Made by a program: the position numbers and the translations under genes
Part shown: piece by piece, positions 38,336 to 47,234 of the stretch
Layout of the letters: every line of letters begins with the position of its first letter
How positions within the stretch are numbered: position 1 is the stretch's first letter
Assembly (NCBI GenBank): GCA_003023785.1
Contig: PXRS01000076.1
Coordinates: forward strand, 31,007-95,006
Length of the DNA: 64,000 bases
DNA from: Halobacteriales archaeon QS_5_68_33
GTDB taxonomy: Archaea > Halobacteriota > Halobacteria > Halobacteriales > Haloarculaceae
Direction of reading: 5' to 3'
Notes under the pieces: generated by a model
What the model was told of the DNA's origin: nothing
Databases searched by the model: none
Seen by the model: only the letters and a program-made list of their open reading frames with translations

Positions 38336-38810
38336 CGTACAGGGGTCGCCGCCGCGGGCGGTTAGCTTCTGCGGTGAGGGCGCTAATCTCCCTTCCGCCA
38401 CGGAGCGACCTGAGAGAGCGGAGCAGGGAGGGGATACAGCGCCCGCACGGTTCGCAAACACGTTTTCCGCCACGTTTACTACCCCGGCGGTCGAAGCGAG
38501 TGGGAAGATGCTCGCCACGCTTCCGGCGTTGTTCAAACGTGGTTCGAAACGGCGAAGCCGTTTCGTCATCACGAGAGAGCTTTGCTCTCTCGAACGACGA
38601 CAGGAAGCGTGCAACGACGGTTGTGGCCGAGTGTCGAATCGGTAGGAGTGGGACACTCCGAACCGCCTAAAGGGAAGCCGCCTGCGGAGTCTGGAACCGC
38701 TGTGCCCACGTCGGGTGCAAGTTCCGACACAGAACCAGGAAGCCCCGACCCGAGCCTCGCCCGGCCGCCACAAAATCGGCCATCGACACACCGGGCGACC
38801 GCGACCCCGG
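38336..38810. other. Gene-free stretch with paired hairpins
   Basis: Two strong hairpins lie side by side: CGAAACGG / CCGTTTCG (38545-38565) and AGAGAGC / GCTCTCT (38574-38590). The rest may be insertion-sequence debris (see the tnpB entry). There is no intact gene. Confidence 0.5.
38600..38765 (+). pseudogene. Possible TnpB (IS200/IS605) C-terminal remnant
   Basis: One plus-strand frame reads VGVGHSEPPKGKPPAES, GTAVPTSGA, then SDTEPGSPDP. This resembles the tail after the zinc finger in many IS605-family TnpB proteins (a VGxGxSE...PVETALP...EAGSP pattern). The preceding part is frameshifted and no zinc finger remains. The hairpins just upstream would fit an element end. Only the tail pattern supports this, so it is tentative. 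Confidence 0.3.
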
Positions 38811-39953
38811 CTACTCCGACTCGGATATGGCGTCGATGTCGACCTGCGCCTCCTCGTCGATTTCACCGAGGATCGCCTCGATGTCGTCGAGGCCGATCAA
38901 CTCGCGCGTTTCGGCGTCGAAGTCGAGACTGTCGAGACTGTCGTGGCCGTTCGCCGCGCCGTGCATCTCCGAGACGTCGCTGCCCGAGAGGTGCTTGCCG
39001 TAGCGGCCGACCAGCGAGGAGAGCTCCTGGGGCAGGACGAACGTCGTCGACTCGCCCCGGCCGATCGATTCGAGCGTCTCCATCCCCTTGTCGATGACCG
39101 CGCGCTCGCCCATCGACTCGGCGGATTTCGCCCGGAGGACGGTCGATACCGCGTCGCCCTGCGCTTCGAGGATCTGGGACTGCTTTTTCCCCTGTGCGCG
39201 GACGATGTCTGACTGTTTCTCCCCCTGGGCCTGCTCGATGGCAGAGCGCCGCTCCCCCTGGGCTTCGAGGATCATCGCCCGGCGGCGGCGCTCCGCGGAG
39301 GTCTGCTGTTCCATCGCGTTCCTGACACCGGCGGCGGGGTTGACCTCGCGGACCTCGACGGACTCGACGCGGATCCCCCATTCGTCGGTGGGTTCGTCGA
39401 GTTCCTCCCGGATGCGGGCGTTGATCATCGCGCGCCGCGAGAGCGTGTCGTCCAGTTCCATGTCGCCCAGCACCGCCCGCAGCGTCGTCTGGGCGAGGTT
39501 CGAGACGGCGCGTTCGTACTCCTCGACCTCCAGGAAGGCGCGTTTGGCGTCCATCACGCGGATGTAGACGACGGCGTCGGCCGTCACGGGGGAGTTGTCC
39601 CGCGTGATGGCCTCCTGCTGGGGCACGTCGATGGTCTGGGTCCGCATGTCGAAGGGGTAGGTGCGGCTGACAAAGGGCGGCACGAGGTGGATGCCGGGTT
39701 CGAGGAGGCGGCGGTACTCCCCGAGGACGGTCAGGGCTTCTTTCTCGTACGCCTCGACGATCTCGACCGCGGAGGAGACCGCCACGACCGCGAGCGCCAG
39801 CGCGACGAGGCCGACGACGACCAGCGGGTCGACCGACCCGACGAGGTCGCCGACCGGGAGACCGACGAACGACGCGAAGACCGCGACGAACACGAGCACC
39901 GCCAGGCCCTGGCCGACCCGTGCCAGGAGCGTGCCGCCGGAGGAACTGCTCAT
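38811..39953 (-). CDS. SPFH/stomatin-family membrane protein
   Basis: A 380-residue protein starting MSSSSGGTLLARVGQ. Two hydrophobic segments (about residues 10-28 and 35-55) form the anchor. The SPFH/Band 7 domain follows (about 60-250: EKEALTVLGEYRRLLEPGIH, RTQTIDVPQQEAITRDNSPV). A long coiled coil with EAQGE/RAQGK repeats (about 225-300) comes next, then an acidic tail to 380. Stomatin-like proteins oligomerise in membranes and often pair with NfeD proteases or act in quality control; no nfeD gene is adjacent. Confidence 0.9.
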   Translation of the reverse strand: MSSSSGGTLLARVGQGLAVLVFVAVFASFVGLPVGDLVGSVDPLVVVGLVALALAVVAVSSAVEIVEAYEKEALTVLGEYRRLLEPGIHLVPPFVSRTYPFDMRTQTIDVPQQEAITRDNSPVTADAVVYIRVMDAKRAFLEVEEYERAVSNLAQTTLRAVLGDMELDDTLSRRAMINARIREELDEPTDEWGIRVESVEVREVNPAAGVRNAMEQQTSAERRRRAMILEAQGERRSAIEQAQGEKQSDIVRAQGKKQSQILEAQGDAVSTVLRAKSAESMGERAVIDKGMETLESIGRGESTTFVLPQELSSLVGRYGKHLSGSDVSEMHGAANGHDSLDSLDFDAETRELIGLDDIEAILGEIDEEAQVDIDAISESE

Positions 39954-40072
39954 ACAGCGACAACGTGCTGCGCACGGAAAAAGAGGCGCATCACCCGGAC
40001 CCGGGTGACTGCGTGGACCGCCCGCGTCCGGGCGACCGGGCGCCACCCGGCGCGCCCGCCGTCGACTGACCG

Positions 40073-40708
40073 TCAGTCACCCTCGACGAGCGGTTCGTCC
40101 GGCCGCGGGCAGTCGTAGGTGTCCCGCATGGTTTCGGCGAGTTGGCCGTCCTTCCGGAGCGTGATGGCCACGGCCGTGAACCCACCGCCGACGGGCCGGA
40201 GGACGAACACCGCCCGCGGGGCCTCTCCGCGGCTCTCGGCGACCCGGTCCAGCAGCGGTTCCAGCGGGCGAGCGCCCTCGCGGAACTCCTCTAGGCGGCC
40301 CCGCTCGCCGCTCTCGGCGAAGACGTAGACGGCGCCGGTCACCTCGTTGTCGGTGTTGCGGAGGACCTGCGTGTTCATCGCCTCGCCCTCGCTCCGGGCG
40401 GCCTGCCAGGTCTCCCGGGCGGCCTCGAACATCGGGTCGACGCCGTCGGCGAACGCGAACAGCGTCGGTCGGACGACCGAGACCGACTCGACGGTCGGGC
40501 GCTGGGTCGTCCAGTCCAGTGCCGCGTCGACGAGATAGCCGGGCCGGAGGTCCCCGATGGGAGCCCCGGAGCCGGCGTCGTCGCTTCCGCTCTCGTCTTC
40601 CGACCCGCCAGTCGAGACGACCGCCGGTTCGCAGGTCGTGCGGTCCAGCAGGCGCAGCGTGTCCGGTTCCGGCCCCGGGAGGACGCGATACCGTCCCTGT
40701 TCGGCCAT
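40073..40708 (-). CDS. Haloarchaeal conserved protein (DUF6663-like)
   Basis: A 211-residue soluble protein starting MAEQGRYRVLPGPEPDTLRLLD. Recognisable stretches are DLRPGYLVDAALDWT, FAFADGVDPMFEAARETWQAA and NTQVLRNTDNEVTGAVYVFAES. It ends in a compact ADP-free region with CPRP. No catalytic motif is evident. It resembles the haloarchaeal family named DUF6663 as I recall it. It lies between two genes also read leftwards, but 100 bp gaps do not prove an operon. Confidence 0.55.
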   Translation of the reverse strand: MAEQGRYRVLPGPEPDTLRLLDRTTCEPAVVSTGGSEDESGSDDAGSGAPIGDLRPGYLVDAALDWTTQRPTVESVSVVRPTLFAFADGVDPMFEAARETWQAARSEGEAMNTQVLRNTDNEVTGAVYVFAESGERGRLEEFREGARPLEPLLDRVAESRGEAPRAVFVLRPVGGGFTAVAITLRKDGQLAETMRDTYDCPRPDEPLVEGD

Positions 40709-40826
40709 GGCGGCGCTACGAGTTCGCGGGGAAAAACGGCTCTCATCGACGACGGGAACGCAGCGGCGACGCCGTGACAGAGAATCGAAAGCGACGCCGG
40801 CGACGGGGACAGCGCCAATGCGGCGT

Positions 40827-41864
40827 CTACAGGTAGCCGTTCTCCAGCAGGAGTTCGCCGTTCAGGACGCTCGCGCCGGCGGCGCCCCGGAGCGTGTTGT
40901 GCGCGAGCGTGTTGAACTGCACACCGCCCGTCGTCTCCTGGATGCCGCCGACGGAGACGGTCATGCCCTCGCCGAGGTTGCGGTCGAGGCGGGGCTGGGG
41001 CCGGTCGGGTTCGTCGAACACCTCGATGAGCTGGTCGGGCGAACTCGGCAGGTCCAGCGACGGGTAGTCGGTCATCGCCGCGCCCGCCTCGTCGGGCGAG
41101 ACGTCCGCGGCGGTGTCGGCCCAGACGTTCTCCAGGTGGCCGTCGATGGTCGGGATACGGTTGCACGACGCCGAAATATCGGCCTCGTGCCAGTGGACCG
41201 CCGCGCCGTCGAAGGTGCCCAGCAGTTTGCGCGTCTCGGTCTCCATCTTGCCCTCCTCCCTGCCGATGTAGGGGATGGCGTTGTCGATGATCTCCGTCGA
41301 GGAGACGCCGGAGTAGCCGGCGCCGGAGACGGCCTGGAGCGTCGCGACCTCGACGCGCTCGACGCCGGCCAGGTCGTCAAGCGCCGCCAGCGGCGGCACC
41401 ATCGTGATGGTCGAACAGTTGGGGTTCTTGAGGAGAGCGCCGTCCCACCCTCGCTCGTCGCGCTGGACCTCGATGAGGTCGAGGTGGTCCGGGTTCACCT
41501 CCGGGATAGTCAGCGGGACGTCGTCGGCGCGCCGGTGGTTCGAGGAGTTCGACGAGACGACGTAGCCGGCCTCGCAGAGGGCGGGTTCGACGACCTCGCC
41601 CACGCTCGAGGGGAGCGACGAGAAGACCAGGTCGATGTCGTCCGGGACGGCCTCGGGAGCGGTCTCGCCCACTTCGGTGTCGGCTACGGCGTCGGGAACG
41701 GGCGCATCGATGCGCCATTTGGCGGCCTCGCGGTAGGTCTTGCCCGCGCTGGATCCGCTGGCGGTCAGCGCCTCGATGGCGAAGTCGGGGTGAGGGTCGA
41801 GCAACTGGATGAGTCGCTGGCCCACTGCCCCGGTCGCGCCGATGATGCCCACGTTGACAGTCAT
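40827..41864 (-). CDS. asd: Aspartate-semialdehyde dehydrogenase
   Basis: A 345-residue enzyme making aspartate 4-semialdehyde from aspartyl phosphate with NADPH, the branch point to lysine, threonine, methionine and isoleucine. GIIGATGAVGQRLIQ at the N-terminus is the NADP site; KNPNCSTITMVPPL near residue 148 holds the catalytic Cys; QAVSGAGYSGV near 186 and HWHEADISASCNRIPTIDGH near 230 match substrate-binding segments of the archaeal type. It is not adjacent to other amino-acid genes. Confidence 0.95.
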   Translation of the reverse strand: MTVNVGIIGATGAVGQRLIQLLDPHPDFAIEALTASGSSAGKTYREAAKWRIDAPVPDAVADTEVGETAPEAVPDDIDLVFSSLPSSVGEVVEPALCEAGYVVSSNSSNHRRADDVPLTIPEVNPDHLDLIEVQRDERGWDGALLKNPNCSTITMVPPLAALDDLAGVERVEVATLQAVSGAGYSGVSSTEIIDNAIPYIGREEGKMETETRKLLGTFDGAAVHWHEADISASCNRIPTIDGHLENVWADTAADVSPDEAGAAMTDYPSLDLPSSPDQLIEVFDEPDRPQPRLDRNLGEGMTVSVGGIQETTGGVQFNTLAHNTLRGAAGASVLNGELLLENGYL

Positions 41865-41919
41865 TGACGTGGGGTAGGGCTACGCCCCGTCAAAACGCTT
41901 TGGATACGACGACCGTCTC

Positions 41920-42028
41920 ATACTGTCAGACACAAGTACGTGAACGCGCTCGTCGACGTTCGGGGACATGCATCTCGAAGACCCCGAAACAGCACCGGAG
42001 CGGTGGCATCACTTGTGTCCGACAGTAT
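41920..42028. repeat. Family D element, copy D4 (complete)
   Basis: The only uninterrupted full D copy with both tips: ATACTGTCAGACACAA and TTGTGTCCGACAGTAT, 109 bp. It is preceded by CGACCGTCTC, the same family A tip that flanks D1. Confidence 0.9.
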
Positions 42029-42059
42029 CACGACCGGTCGACCGGAAACCGCCGGGCGA

Positions 42060-42142
42060 CAGCCGCTGGTACCGGTGACTTCGTGAAAATATTCGTCGCC
42101 CCGGGGCGGCGAAATTCCTGACGGACTTACAGCCGGCAGTAT
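42060..42142. repeat. Family C element, copy C4
   Basis: The core CGCCCCGGGGCGGCG and right tip TTACAGCCGGCAGTAT are intact; the left tip is degenerate. Its right edge provides the rps17e stop codon (TCA at 42142-42144). Confidence 0.8.
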
Positions 42143-42333
42143 CAGGCTTCGGTCGTGCGGCCTTCCTTGCTGGCGATGTAGCCGGCGATGCGGTTGCGGA
42201 CGCTCTTTGACTCGACGTTGGTGAGTTCGGTTACGAGTTCCTTGTTGTGCCCGAAGTCGTCGCCCCAGGCGTCGGGATATCGCTCCATGAGGAGCGTCGC
42301 CGTCTTCTTGACGTAGGCGGGTTTGATGGCCAT
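42142..42333 (-). CDS. rps17e: 30S ribosomal protein S17e
   Basis: A 63-residue protein starting [21 protein letters not shown], with [29 protein letters not shown], the typical archaeal/eukaryotic S17e signature. The longer upstream frame is rejected since the family begins with this Met (upstream MAGM adds three residues). It is a component of the small ribosomal subunit. The stop codon abuts repeat C4. Confidence 0.93.
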   Translation of the reverse strand: MAIKPAYVKKTATLLMERYPDAWGDDFGHNKELVTELTNVESKSVRNRIAGYIASKEGRTTEA

Positions 42334-42435
42334 ACCCGCCATAACCGGCGTCGAAGTCAAAAAGGGTTCGAATCGTAGCGGTAGCTCCCGGTAGTGTTTA
42401 TCGCGGGCATGTACCGGTTTTCTGCTGGACAACCG

Positions 42436-42473
42436 CCGAAGTTACAGCCGGCAGTGTTACAACCGACCGTATC
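42436..42473. repeat. Joined tips of families C and A
   Basis: A family C right tip (AAGTTACAGCCGGCAGT) runs through GTT into a family A right tip (ACAACCGACCGTAT). The bodies of both elements are gone. The A edge overlaps the stop codon at 42472-42474. Confidence 0.75.
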
Positions 42474-43476
42474 AGAAGCCGCCGTCGGAGGAGTTTTCGC
42501 CGGTCGTCTCGGGGACGTCGTCGGGTTTATCGCCGGAGACGAGGAAGTTCAGCATGTTGCTGACGAAGACCTCGTTGTCGGCGTCGTAGACCTCGGACTG
42601 GTCGACGAAGTCCGAGTCGGCGACGAACACCATGTTGTCAGTGCGGACGGCTGTGATGTAGGTCCCCTCGCGCCGGCTATCGAGAGTCTTGGTCCCGTCA
42701 GCGGCGGTATAGAGCACCTCGGCGTCGTCGCTGCCCGTCGTGACGATGTAACCGGGGTTGTCGAACGTGACCGTGTCGACGCCCTCGGTGAGCGAGTCCG
42801 TCCCGTCGGGGACGGCGTTGACGCCCTTGAAGCTGTTGTCGTTGGCGCTGTCGTCGACGTTGAACAGGGCCTCGGCGCCCATGTGGGCCCCGTACTGGCT
42901 GGTGAGGTCGTTCGCGCCGAAGGAGATGGTCGACAGCGAGGCGAGCAAGCCGCTTCCGCTGACGCCGACCTGGGTCGGTTCGCCGAGGACGGCGACGCGG
43001 CCGTCGTTCTCGGTGTAGGTCTGCAGGCCGTTGCGCTGGGCCTCGGTGAACCCTTCGGTCGGGTTGATGACCAGCACCGCGTCGTACTCCTGGAGCGTGG
43101 CGTTGTAACCGCCGGTCGACCCGAAACCGTCGCCGCTGTCGACGTCCGGCGCGAAGTTGACCTCGTGGCCGGCCTCGACGAGCGCCTCGACGACCGGTTC
43201 GAGGTCGTCGCGGTCGTAGAGGTTGCCGTGCCGGTTGTCGACGAGGATCTTCTTCTCGCCCTCCGGGGAGTCGACGGTGATCTCGCCCTCCTCGGGGTCG
43301 ACGTCGGGGTTGACCTGGCCGGGCTGGAACTGGGCGGGCGACTGGCCCCGAACGTTCGCGCCGTCCGAGGTCCCGCTACCGCCGCTGACGGCTCCGAGGA
43401 CTGCTGTTCCCGCGAGGATGACGAGGATGACGACCACGAACACGCCGAGGGGTTTCGCTATCTCAGCCGGTTTCAT
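42472..43476 (-). CDS. DUF4350-like membrane-anchored protein
   Basis: A 334-residue protein with one N-terminal membrane segment (about residues 10-30, VFVVVILVILAGTAVLGAV) and a large extracytoplasmic part. The core, KILVDNRHGNLYDRDDLEPVVEALVEAGHEV, EYDAVLVINPTEGFTEAQRNGL and GRVAVLGEPTQVG, resembles the GldG/DUF4350 sugar-fold found beside ABC-2 exporters. It overlaps the end of sppA by 14 bp, so the two are cotranscribed. A role in membrane proteostasis or export is possible but unproven. Confidence 0.65.
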   Translation of the reverse strand: MKPAEIAKPLGVFVVVILVILAGTAVLGAVSGGSGTSDGANVRGQSPAQFQPGQVNPDVDPEEGEITVDSPEGEKKILVDNRHGNLYDRDDLEPVVEALVEAGHEVNFAPDVDSGDGFGSTGGYNATLQEYDAVLVINPTEGFTEAQRNGLQTYTENDGRVAVLGEPTQVGVSGSGLLASLSTISFGANDLTSQYGAHMGAEALFNVDDSANDNSFKGVNAVPDGTDSLTEGVDTVTFDNPGYIVTTGSDDAEVLYTAADGTKTLDSRREGTYITAVRTDNMVFVADSDFVDQSEVYDADNEVFVSNMLNFLVSGDKPDDVPETTGENSSDGGF

Positions 43477-44425
43477 TGGTGATCACCTCCCCGTCGACGA
43501 ACGATTTCGGGATCCCGTAGACCGCGTAGTACCGGACCGGCGGGACGAACTCGGGGCCGGTGTCTTCCTCGTTGCGGTCGACGTAAACGACGCTCCCGTT
43601 CGTCGATTCGACGTCGGCGTCGGTGAGGATGATGCCGATCCCGGTCGACGGCGGGTCCTTGTAGTAGACGTCGTACTCGTCGCCCTCGATGCCCTCGGCC
43701 TCCTCGGCGGCGTGGGCAATGGCCGATTCCAGCGTGCCGATGTCGTCGGCGAAGCCGTTCTCGACGGCCTCGGTCCCGCGGTAGGTCGCCGCGTTGCTGA
43801 CCTCCTCGCGGGAGAGCTCCAGTTCGTCACCGCGGTGTGTCATGACGGTCCCGACGAAGGCGTTCTGGAGCAGTTCGAGCTGCTCGCGGACGCCGTCGAT
43901 GGTCTGGAGTTGCTTGTCCGGGCCGGTCCGGAGCGCGTTGCGGACCTGGGCGTTCTGGGCTTCGAGCGTGCTCGGCAGCGTGGCGATGACGCCGATACTG
44001 CCGACCAGGGAACTGGGTTTCACGTAGATGCGGTCCGAGGGGACGATGCCGAAGTACCCGCCGGAGGCGGCGTACCCCTCGACGTAGGTGACGACGGGCA
44101 TCTCGGCGGCGGTGCGGTTCATCGCGAGGTAGAACTCCTCGCTGGACGTAACCCCGCCGCCGGGGCTGTCGATCCGCATGACGACCGCCTCGATGGAGTC
44201 GTTGTTTCTCGCTTCCCGGAGGTCCTCGGAGATGGCCGCGACGTTGGCGTCGCTCGTCCCACCGCGGAGGGTGATGACGGCGACGCTCGACTCGTCCGAG
44301 TCGCCGGATCCGGCCGTCGCGTTGAACACGACCGGCGCGAGCACGGTTGCAACCAGGACGGCGACGACCACGACGACGACGTACAACACCGTCGTCGCCG
44401 AAGTCGAGTCGCTGCTTGCTGCCAT
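43463..44425 (-). CDS. sppA: Signal peptide peptidase SppA-like (S49) protease
   Basis: The start is at MAASSDSTSATTVLYVVV, giving 320 residues. One membrane segment (about 10-35) is followed by a ClpP-like fold: IEAVVMRIDSPGGG near residue 85, EGYAASGGYFGIV near 122 with the likely nucleophilic Ser, and KPSSLVGSIGVI near 142, the S49 oligomerisation/active region. It cleaves peptides within or next to the membrane. The overlapping downstream gene is an obvious functional partner candidate. Confidence 0.88.
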   Translation of the reverse strand: MAASSDSTSATTVLYVVVVVVAVLVATVLAPVVFNATAGSGDSDESSVAVITLRGGTSDANVAAISEDLREARNNDSIEAVVMRIDSPGGGVTSSEEFYLAMNRTAAEMPVVTYVEGYAASGGYFGIVPSDRIYVKPSSLVGSIGVIATLPSTLEAQNAQVRNALRTGPDKQLQTIDGVREQLELLQNAFVGTVMTHRGDELELSREEVSNAATYRGTEAVENGFADDIGTLESAIAHAAEEAEGIEGDEYDVYYKDPPSTGIGIILTDADVESTNGSVVYVDRNEEDTGPEFVPPVRYYAVYGIPKSFVDGEVITNETG

Positions 44426-44547
44426 ACACCTCACCCGTGGGACGAACCCTTCATATAGGTTTTCAAACTAAAAATCCGTTTGATTTACGTGGGTTCGACG
44501 GTCTCGCGCCGGCGGGCAGCGCCGACGGTGCGGTCCGGACCGCCCAC

Positions 44548-44746
44548 ACTATCGGACACACGGACATGAACGTGCTCGTCGACGGTCGGGAACGTGCGTC
44601 TCGAAGACGCCGAGACGCCACCGGAGCGGTGGCATCGCGTGTGTCCGACAGCATCGTACGGTCGGTTGTGATCAGTTCCGGATGTCGTCAAACCGGTCGT
44701 CGAACCGGTCGGCGAAATACCGGTACATCGGTACGACCGACCGTAT
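44548..44746. repeat. Composite repeat: family D (D5) joined to family A (A6)
   Basis: D5 (44548-44655) has tips ACTATCGGACACACG and GTGTGTCCGACAGCAT. It is followed directly by A6 (44656-44746, TACGGTCGGTTGT and ACGACCGACCGTAT). A6 carries an internal short duplication of its ACCGGTCG core, making it longer than other copies. Its outer tip overlaps the next stop codon. Confidence 0.85.
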
Positions 44747-45033
44747 CAGAGGACGTCTTTCAGCGCCTCGAGGCGCTCAACGAGGTCGTCGATCCCCCGG
44801 TTCATCCGTTCGAGTCGCTCGCCGATTTCCTCGGGGGGGACCGCCCCGTCGGGCGTCGGTTCGACGAGGCCGTCGGCCTCCAGCATCCGCAGCGAGTACC
44901 GCACCTTGTGTTCGGCGATCCCCGTCTCGACTGCGATGCGGGTGATGCCGATCGGCCCCTCCTCGATGACCGTGCGGAACACCCGCTGGTCTCGTTTCTC
45001 CTTCTCTACCTGTGTCCGCAGTCGGTCGACCAT
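44746..45033 (-). CDS. Winged-helix transcriptional regulator
   Basis: A 95-residue protein starting MVDRLRTQVEKEKRDQRVF. The helix-turn-helix lies in GITRIAVETGIAEHKVRYSLRMLEADGLVE, an ArsR/MarR-like winged helix with an alpha-helical C-terminal tail (RMNRGIDDLVERLEAL). The start at 45033 is preferred: the TATA-like TTAATAAAAG at 45071-45080 would put transcription start near 45050, inside the longer version that begins at 45063. The target is unknown. The stop is within repeat A6. Confidence 0.7.
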   Translation of the reverse strand: MVDRLRTQVEKEKRDQRVFRTVIEEGPIGITRIAVETGIAEHKVRYSLRMLEADGLVEPTPDGAVPPEEIGERLERMNRGIDDLVERLEALKDVL

Positions 45034-45432
45034 GCCCTGAGTGACCCTGTCGCGGGCTTTCACCCCTCGGTTAATAAAAGTATCAGCGACTCGCCGCGAC
45101 CGGGGCCGGGTCGGCTCTTCGGGATTGGTGATACTGCCGGCTGTAAGTCTGCCAAGAATTTCGCCGCCCCGGGGCGGCGAATATCCTCACGAAGTTACAG
45201 CCGGCAGTATGAGTCCGGCTCGTGATACGCCAGGTCTGTGACGGCACGAGTTGAGCAAATCACGTCCGGGCGGAAGTGATGCCGCCGCACCGACCCGAAC
45301 TACTATGTCCGCCCGGCCGGTCCGGGCTGAATAGCCGTGTCCGCCGGCGTTTGGAAAGCGTTATGTGGTTCCCTCCAGTAGGGGCCTGTAGTCTCCCGTG
45401 AAAGCAACTTCTCCATCCGGCCAGACCCACAC
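45034..45432. other. Divergent promoter region before the RNA polymerase operon
   Basis: It contains the TATA-like TTAATAAAAG (45071-45080) for the regulator read leftwards, repeat C5, and upstream DNA of rpoH. A GCGTTATGTGG stretch near 45358 is the best but weak candidate for a TATA box of rpoH. No gene is supported. Confidence 0.4.
45131..45210. repeat. Family C element, copy C5
   Basis: A complete 80 bp copy with tips ATACTGCCGGCTGTAA and TTACAGCCGGCAGTAT and the palindromic core GCCGCCCCGGGGCGGC. It lies between the regulator and rpoH and does not touch a stop codon. Confidence 0.9.
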
Positions 45433-45669
45433 ATGGTAGACGTAACCGACCACGAACTCGTCCCGGAACACCACGTCCTCGACGGGGCGGAAATCGAGGA
45501 CGTGCTCGCGGAGTACGACATCAAGAAAACGGACCTGCCGAAGATGAAACGGACCGACCCGGCGATCCGCGACCTGGAAGCCGACGCCGAGACGGGCGAC
45601 GTCGTCAAGGTCGTCAGGGATTCCCGAACCGCCGACCAGGCAGTGGTTTACCGACTCGTAGTGGACTGA
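45433..45669 (+). CDS. rpoH: DNA-directed RNA polymerase subunit H
   Basis: A 78-residue subunit (Rpo5, homologous to the C-terminal part of eukaryotic RPB5). [11 protein letters not shown], then [17 protein letters not shown] and VVYRLVVD are the conserved signature. It forms part of the downstream DNA jaw of RNA polymerase. It leads the operon rpoH-B''-B'-A'-A''-nusA; the next ATG is only 1 bp after its stop. Confidence 0.96.
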   Translation: MVDVTDHELVPEHHVLDGAEIEDVLAEYDIKKTDLPKMKRTDPAIRDLEADAETGDVVKVVRDSRTADQAVVYRLVVD

Positions 45670-45670
45670 C

Positions 45671-47233
45671 ATGAACGTACAGGACAGGCGCGAGATATCG
45701 CGCGAGTACTTCTCGAGGGAACGGCTCGCAGAACACCACTTCCGCTCGTTCAACGCCTTCCTCGACCGGGGGATGCAACAGGTCGTCGACGAGAAGGCCA
45801 CCATCGACACGGACATCGGCGACAAGGAGGGAGAAGAGCCGGTCTACGTCGAACTGGGCGACGTCCGCATCGTGACCCCGCGGGTGCGCGAGGCCGACGG
45901 CTCCGAGGAACTGCTCTACCCGCAGGAGGCCCGCCTCCGGAACATCACCTACGCCGCCCCCGTTTTCATGGAGATGGCGATCATCAAGGGCGGCGAGGAA
46001 GAGGAAGAGCGGGTGGTCGACCAGACCGAGACCAAGATCGGCCGCATGCCGATCATGGTCGGGTCGAACAAGTGCAACATCGCGGGCTTTTCGCGCAACG
46101 AACTCATCGACATCGGCGAGGACCCCGCCGACCCCGGGGGCTATTTCATCGTCAACGGCTCCGAGCGCGTGCTGATGACCAGCGAGGACCTCGCCCCCAA
46201 CAAGATCCTCGCCGAGACCGACACGAAGTACGGCGACACCATCGAGGTGGCCAAGACCTTCTCCCAGCGTCGCGGGTATCGGGCGCTGGTGCTGGTCGAG
46301 CGCGGCCGCGACGGCCTGCTCGAAGTCTCGTTCCCCTCCGTGTCGGGGAGCATCAACTTCGTGACGCTGGTGCGGGCGCTCGGCCTCGAATCCGACGAGG
46401 AGATCGTCCACCGCGTCTCGGAGGACCCCGAGATAGTCAAGTTCATGCTGGAGAACCTGGAGGCCGCGGAGGTCCAGACCACCGAGGGGGCCATCGAGGC
46501 GCTGGGCCAGCGCGTCGCGTCGGGCCAGGGCAAGAACTACCAGCTCAAGCGCGCCAACTACGTCATCGACCGGTATCTCCTCCCGCACCTCCACGAGGAC
46601 GGCGTCGACGAGGAGGACGTCCGGATCAACAAGGCCTACTACCTCTGCCGGATGGCCGAGGCCTGCTTCGAGTTGGCGCTGGACCGGCGCGAGGCCGACG
46701 ACAAGGACCACTACGCCAACAAGCGGCTGAAGGTGTCGGGCGACCTGATGAAGGACCTGTTCCGGACGGCGCTGAACAAGCTCGCCCGCGACGTCAAGTA
46801 CCAGCTCGAACGGGCGAACATGCGCAACCGGCAGCTGTCGGTCTCGACGGTAGTCCGGTCGGACGTCCTGACCGAGCGGCTCGAACACCCCATCGCGACG
46901 GGCAACTGGGTGGGCGGCCGCTCCGGGGTGTCGCAGCTGGTCGACCGGACCGACTACATGGGCGTGCTGTCGCACCTGCGGCGGTTGCGGTCGCCCCTCT
47001 CGCGCTCGCAGCCACATTTCGAGGCGCGGGACCTCCACGCCACCCAGTGGGGGCGCATCTGTCCCTCGGAGACGCCCGAGGGCCCCAACTGCGGCCTGGT
47101 GAAGAACTTCGCGCAGGCGATGGAGCTCTCCCAGAACGTCGAGGACGAACAGGCGCTCAAACAGGAACTGGCGGCGATGGGCGTGTCGGGCATCCCCGGG
47201 ATCGAATCCATCGAGCAGCCAGCGGACGACTAA
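45671..47233 (+). CDS. rpoB2: RNA polymerase subunit B'' (Rpo2 N-terminal half)
   Basis: A 520-residue protein corresponding to the N-terminal part of the second-largest subunit, which is split in two in haloarchaea. Conserved stretches include [21 protein letters not shown] near residue 155, [18 protein letters not shown] near 196, [21 protein letters not shown] near 408 and [19 protein letters not shown] near 458. Together with B' it forms the catalytic cleft wall and binds DNA and nascent RNA. It ends 1 bp before rpoB1. Confidence 0.97.
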   Translation: MNVQDRREISREYFSRERLAEHHFRSFNAFLDRGMQQVVDEKATIDTDIGDKEGEEPVYVELGDVRIVTPRVREADGSEELLYPQEARLRNITYAAPVFMEMAIIKGGEEEEERVVDQTETKIGRMPIMVGSNKCNIAGFSRNELIDIGEDPADPGGYFIVNGSERVLMTSEDLAPNKILAETDTKYGDTIEVAKTFSQRRGYRALVLVERGRDGLLEVSFPSVSGSINFVTLVRALGLESDEEIVHRVSEDPEIVKFMLENLEAAEVQTTEGAIEALGQRVASGQGKNYQLKRANYVIDRYLLPHLHEDGVDEEDVRINKAYYLCRMAEACFELALDRREADDKDHYANKRLKVSGDLMKDLFRTALNKLARDVKYQLERANMRNRQLSVSTVVRSDVLTERLEHPIATGNWVGGRSGVSQLVDRTDYMGVLSHLRRLRSPLSRSQPHFEARDLHATQWGRICPSETPEGPNCGLVKNFAQAMELSQNVEDEQALKQELAAMGVSGIPGIESIEQPADD

Positions 47234-47234
47234 C

